From assembly GCA_012295275.1 (NCBI GenBank), contig CM022678.1, forward strand, positions 8,009,316 through 8,073,315: a stretch of DNA of 64,000 nucleotides, read 5' to 3'. The notes beneath the pieces are model-generated. The model worked only from the letters and a program-made list of their open reading frames with translations, had not been told where the DNA came from and searched no databases. The position numbers and the translations under genes were made by a program. This DNA comes from Chrysomallon squamiferum (lineage: Eukaryota > Mollusca > Gastropoda > Neomphalida > Peltospiridae). This document shows, piece after piece, positions 63,594 through 64,000 of this stretch; the first letter of the stretch is position 1; each line of letters begins with the position of its first letter.

Positions 63594-63930
63594 TGATTTG
63601 AATTGTTTTTTTAGATCTGCTTATTCCCCCCTCATTTCTTTAATTCTAATCATTTTCTTATTTCTTTTACAATTTTTCGTTTTAAGACACTTGTTTGGCT
63701 GATAAAATTTCTCGAATATTCGGTACATATAAACAAAGAGTGCTTTCCCTTAGTTACCGCCACCGCTGGAATTTGCACCCTTTGACATTACAAAGTCGGT
63801 AAATAGCGAATGCTGATGTCATAGGTAACGCCTTCCAAACGCGTTTTGTTTGACTGAATATATCACGAAACCAGTTATCTCCCTCAAGTACCTATCTTGC
63901 CAGTAGTTATTACTTTTCCGATTCTGGAGA

Positions 63931-64000
63931 ATGACGGTTTATTGGATTTTTCAGGACTGTGTGGAAGAATGTCTGTCACGTTTTCTGTATCGATCCAGTT
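63931..64000 (+). CDS. Possible first exon cut by window edge
   Basis: From about 63740 the DNA becomes less AT-rich. An ATG at 63931 opens MTVYWIFQDCVEECLSRFLY and stays open to the edge (23 codons). An alternative reading has an exon starting after ttttcag at 63953, with an ATG at 63969. No family recognised; the evidence is composition and an open frame only. Confidence 0.2.
   Translation, partial: MTVYWIFQDCVEECLSRFLYRSS

Noticed and set aside
1-64000. CRISPR array, bacterial operon or phage region
   Set aside because: The direct repeats present are microsatellites, minisatellites or exon duplications; all recognised genes are spliced animal genes.

Overview
The window is AT-rich eukaryotic DNA with short spliced exons, abundant ATT/AAT, GATA-like, CT and TATG microsatellites, a degenerate Tc1 element and mariner-type fragments. 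The two recognisable housekeeping genes (LIPT1 and CCDC43) make it an animal. The repeat style would suit a mollusc or another lophotrochozoan, but that is a guess from general appearance. I see no bacterial, viral or organellar genes and no convincing tRNA or rRNA.

Positions 1 to about 49.6 kb hold a tandem cluster of four paralogous, very divergent protein-kinase-like genes, all on the minus strand (K1 to K4). I rebuilt them exon by exon from splice sites and codon phase. K2 (15.4-22.1 kb) is phase-consistent over 11 exons (508 residues plus stop). K3 (29.9-36.2 kb) is phase-consistent over 11 exons (457 residues plus stop) but has lost the glycine loop and carries HED and DFE in place of HRD and DFG. 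K1 (0.2-11.9 kb and beyond) has a frameshift straight after its DFG motif, duplicated 5' exons next to a 200-base N gap, and a 3' array of six 63-base exons, four of them identical. K4 (47.9-49.6 kb) is a decayed fragment with no recognisable HRD or DFG. The catalytic signature is unusual: HxDLHxGNV, then DFG, then a very short activation segment without an APE motif.

The spacers between kinase genes (12.8-15.4, 23-29.8 and 36.9-47.3 kb) contain no clear complete gene. They are large duplicated blocks of one another, carrying three copies of an unidentified 3'-terminal coding exon, a Tc1 transposon whose empty target site survives in a paralogous block at 38.6 kb, a mariner 5' fragment and a MITE with perfect 27-base ends.

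From 52 kb the sequence becomes ordinary. LIPT1 (minus strand, four coding exons, mitochondrial lipoyltransferase) and CCDC43 (plus strand, five coding exons) diverge from a shared promoter region near 55.6 kb. Positions 59.5-64 kb are mostly microsatellites with no supported gene, apart from a possible first exon cut by the right edge.
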